Shown piece by piece: positions 6,901-8,557 of a stretch of 8,557 nucleotides of DNA; position 1 is the stretch's first letter, and every line of letters begins with the position of its first letter. A model generated the notes under the pieces. That model was not told the DNA's origin. It did no database searches and saw only the letters and a list, made by a program, of their open reading frames with translations. Made by a program: the position numbers and the translations under genes. Where the stretch lies: NCBI GenBank assembly GCA_905205855.1, contig CAJLFL010000076.1, positions 1-8,557 of the forward strand. Direction: 5' to 3'. The DNA comes from an uncultured Eubacteriales bacterium (GTDB lineage: Bacteria; Bacillota; Clostridia; Monoglobales; Monoglobaceae).

Positions 6901-7050
6901 CTCCGTTTATCCGTAATTCCGGTATAGCCGCCCTTTGCCGCTGTGATAATATTGAGTGGCATATCTCTTTCGCTCTGTATAAATAAAGCTTATCATATTT
7001 CTTTGCTCTTGACAATATCTTCTCTGTATTTTACAGAAGTTTTTAATTCT
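6901..7050 (-). other. Spacer upstream of the kinase with a dyad and a tentative promoter
   Basis: The spacer carries no convincing gene. An interrupted dyad lies at 7019-7039: CTTCTGTA (7039-7032), three bases, then TACAGAGAAG, whose arms match over eight bases apart from a two-base bulge. TTGTCA (7015-7010) and TATGAT (6997-6992) resemble -35 and -10 boxes but are only 12 bases apart, so they cannot be paired as a standard promoter. The kinase promoter must nevertheless lie here, because a strong terminator sits just upstream. The dyad could be an operator for autoregulation. Confidence 0.3.
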
Positions 7051-7086
7051 TTGCAAAAGAAAAACCGGCATTGAAAAATGCCGGTT
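7051..7086 (-). terminator. Intrinsic terminator of the copper-amine-oxidase-like surface gene
   Basis: On the minus strand AACCGGCATT pairs perfectly with AATGCCGGTT across a TTTC loop (stem 7063-7086), ten base pairs with a GC-rich core, followed at once by TTTTCTTTTG (7062-7053). It lies 61 bp after the stop of the gene at 7148 and isolates that gene from the kinase-regulator unit. The plus-strand reading also has some T residues before the stem but none in the right place after it, so it acts on minus-strand transcripts. Confidence 0.9.
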
Positions 7087-7103
7087 ATAGTGTATAACGC
7101 CAT

Positions 7104-7129
7104 CCGTAGGGGCAGATATCATCTGCCCG
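7104..7129. repeat. Short palindromic REP-like element
   Basis: On the plus strand CCGTA is followed by the perfect palindrome GGGCAGAT-ATC-ATCTGCCC (7110-7128), eight pairs with a three-base loop. The pattern GTAGGGGC plus variable arm plus GCCCG resembles dispersed extragenic palindromes I recall from gut Clostridia genomes; that comparison is from memory and was not checked. It sits between a stop codon and a terminator, a typical place for such elements. It could also stabilise the 3' end of the mRNA. Confidence 0.55.
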
Positions 7130-7147
7130 AAATCAGATAACAGTGCA

Positions 7148-8557
7148 TTATCCAACCGCTTCGGTCGGATCGTCATATGCGGTTCTGGCAGGAATCACCC
7201 AAATCATCTGAGTGTCTTCGTCCCACTCAACGCGGCAATCCAAAGCGTCTGTTATATCGCGGAGTCTGAAGTAATTGTTTCCCTCAATATTATAGCAGGT
7301 TGCCTTAATCGGCACACCGTCAAGCGTTACAAATACCGATGATGAAAGAGCTTTTCTTTCGGCGCCGTCACCCGGTGTTAATTCACCGCCGACCGATGTG
7401 TAATCATAAAAGCTCAGCATATCAATGGAATTTGTCGCTTCGTCATACTTAATATCAAAGGTTTTAATGGTTCCGTCAAGGATTTTTGCAATATCTCTAA
7501 GCTTAAAGTAGTTGTTGTCATCAATGTTATATGCGACAGTGTTATATTTAAGTCCGTCCAGGCAAAGAGTCTGAGTTTTTGCAACAGAGCTTTTGCTGAA
7601 TCCGTTTCCTGGATAATAAGTAAATGAATCGTGCATATCATCATCGTGAACAAGATAGCGAATTTCTCCGTTATAGAAAATAGTATAGATTTTTCCTGTT
7701 ATAATCCACGGCTCTATATCGTCGGGATCTACTCCGGGAATATCTCTCATATCCGCGTCGCGGTCAAACGAAAATTCTTCAATACCGTATACATTTACCC
7801 ATTCCTTGTCTTCTATTCTGTTTATATCACCGTTGTTTGAAAGAACCCACTCACCGTACTCCAGGCTCTTATCCATATCAGCGTTGATATATCCGAAACG
7901 ATACTCTTTAAGCTTTGCAATTCCTTCGGCAGAATAGGTCAGTGCACCCAATTCGCCCCAGGGCGTATCTACAGACAGAACGCCGATAGGTGTACCGAGC
8001 GCTGCCGCGTCCGCCGCAGACTGGGTTTTGGTAAACTCATCAAGATTACTTGTCGGAATATAACATTCCTTTGAGTTGAACCAGATTTTTGAATTCTTAC
8101 CGTCATAGTCTTTCTCGATAACATCTATTGCCGCGCCTTGCTTAACCGAGCCGACAACTGAAGAACCGTCAGAAATATCACAGTCGACAGTCGCTATTGC
8201 CTTGTACTGAGCCGTCGGCTTTTCGGTGTTTGCGCGCTGCATATTCACATACTTTGTTTCAACATAATAAAGGCCTTTCTTATAATAGATCTTATAATGG
8301 CCGTTTTGCGGAGCGGCATCTACAATCTGAAGCGATTGATTGATTTTAATAACGCCTGATTTTACATAATCCGTATCATCGGGAGTGGTCTTAACCATTA
8401 AAAGACCTGTAGCCTTGCCTACCGCCTCAATTTTCGGAGGTGTTGATACCTGATTGTTGATATCTAAAATATAACAATTCTGTCTTGGAAGGAAATATAC
8501 GCCCGGTTTCCAGCTTGTGAAGGCAGTACCGTCTTTCTCACCGCACTGTCTGATTGT
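7148..8557 (-). CDS. Surface or secreted protein with SH3-like and copper amine oxidase-like (stalk) domains; N-terminus outside window
   Basis: The frame is open to the right edge, so the start is missing; 469 residues are visible (numbered here from the edge). The internal ATG at 8398 lies inside a likely domain and has no good ribosome binding site, so it is not taken as the start. Residues about 48-106 and 117-170 look like two bacterial SH3-like domains (second: SVVGSVKQGAAIDVIEKDY and YIPTSNL). Residues 170-329 are unassigned and acidic. Two C-terminal repeats match the copper amine oxidase N-terminal domain-like family (Cu_amine_oxidN1, now often called a stalk domain): 330-393 with YNIDDNNYFKLRDIAKIL and 408-460 with YNIEGNNYFRLRDITDAL. 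Such proteins are generally extracellular or wall-associated in Firmicutes; despite the name no copper ligand or enzyme activity is implied. The gene ends in TAA, then a palindrome and a terminator. Confidence 0.85.
   Translation of the reverse strand, partial: TIRQCGEKDGTAFTSWKPGVYFLPRQNCYILDINNQVSTPPKIEAVGKATGLLMVKTTPDDTDYVKSGVIKINQSLQIVDAAPQNGHYKIYYKKGLYYVETKYVNMQRANTEKPTAQYKAIATVDCDISDGSSVVGSVKQGAAIDVIEKDYDGKNSKIWFNSKECYIPTSNLDEFTKTQSAADAAALGTPIGVLSVDTPWGELGALTYSAEGIAKLKEYRFGYINADMDKSLEYGEWVLSNNGDINRIEDKEWVNVYGIEEFSFDRDADMRDIPGVDPDDIEPWIITGKIYTIFYNGEIRYLVHDDDMHDSFTYYPGNGFSKSSVAKTQTLCLDGLKYNTVAYNIDDNNYFKLRDIAKILDGTIKTFDIKYDEATNSIDMLSFYDYTSVGGELTPGDGAERKALSSSVFVTLDGVPIKATCYNIEGNNYFRLRDITDALDCRVEWDEDTQMIWVIPARTAYDDPTEAVG

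Noticed and set aside
7009..7037. Plus-strand promoter TTGACA followed by TACAGA
   Set aside because: The -10 match is poor, and the only thing downstream on the plus strand is the terminator and the antisense of a gene.
6907..7176. 89-codon minus-strand reading frame between the stalk-domain gene and the kinase
   Set aside because: It runs through the palindrome and the intrinsic terminator, overlaps the end of the upstream gene, and has a composition unlike a protein; it is a chance frame.
1..8557. Mobile element, CRISPR array or tRNA/rRNA genes
   Set aside because: I found no transposase or integrase motif, no regularly spaced direct repeats, and no tRNA-like or rRNA-like segment on either strand.

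Overview
The window looks like part of a chromosome from an anaerobic Clostridia-type Firmicute, probably in or near the Oscillospiraceae. This is inferred from strong GGAGG-type ribosome binding sites, a Gram-positive Sec signal peptide, tandem copper-amine-oxidase-type stalk domains, an OmpR/HisKA two-component pair of Firmicutes style, and moderate GC. No 16S or other taxonomic marker is present. Every gene I can support is on the minus strand, so transcription runs from right to left.

Reading in the direction of transcription, a secreted or surface protein enters from the right edge (8557-7148). It has two SH3-like segments and two C-terminal copper-amine-oxidase-like repeats. It is followed by a short palindromic repeat resembling a dispersed REP-like element (7104-7129) and a textbook intrinsic terminator (7051-7086). 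These separate it from the next unit.

The second unit starts after a 162-bp spacer. It holds a multi-pass membrane histidine kinase (6900-5602), an OmpR-family response regulator whose ATG abuts the kinase stop codon (5601-4897), a 134-bp leader with two mutually exclusive hairpins and a possible promoter, a small degenerate receiver-domain protein (4762-4406), and then a very large surface protein gene starting at 4344 and running off the left edge. The layout suggests a sensory pair controlling, or co-expressed with, a giant surface protein, with the orphan pseudo-receiver as a possible protein-level modulator. That functional link is inference from gene order only.

The most striking observation is in the giant gene. 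Its reading frame is open from the signal peptide at 4344 to the window edge, 1448 codons, except for a single in-frame TGA at 2851-2853. The 950 codons after the TGA contain no other stop and carry Ig-like modules. All 21 tryptophans on both sides of the TGA are encoded by TGG, so a general reassignment of TGA is unlikely. The gene is therefore either freshly interrupted, misread by one base in sequencing, split in two by reinitiation, or read through. The second notable point is that the small receiver protein has Glu where the phosphorylated Asp should be, and has lost the acidic pair and the conserved Thr. I see no tRNA, rRNA, CRISPR array, transposase or integrase.
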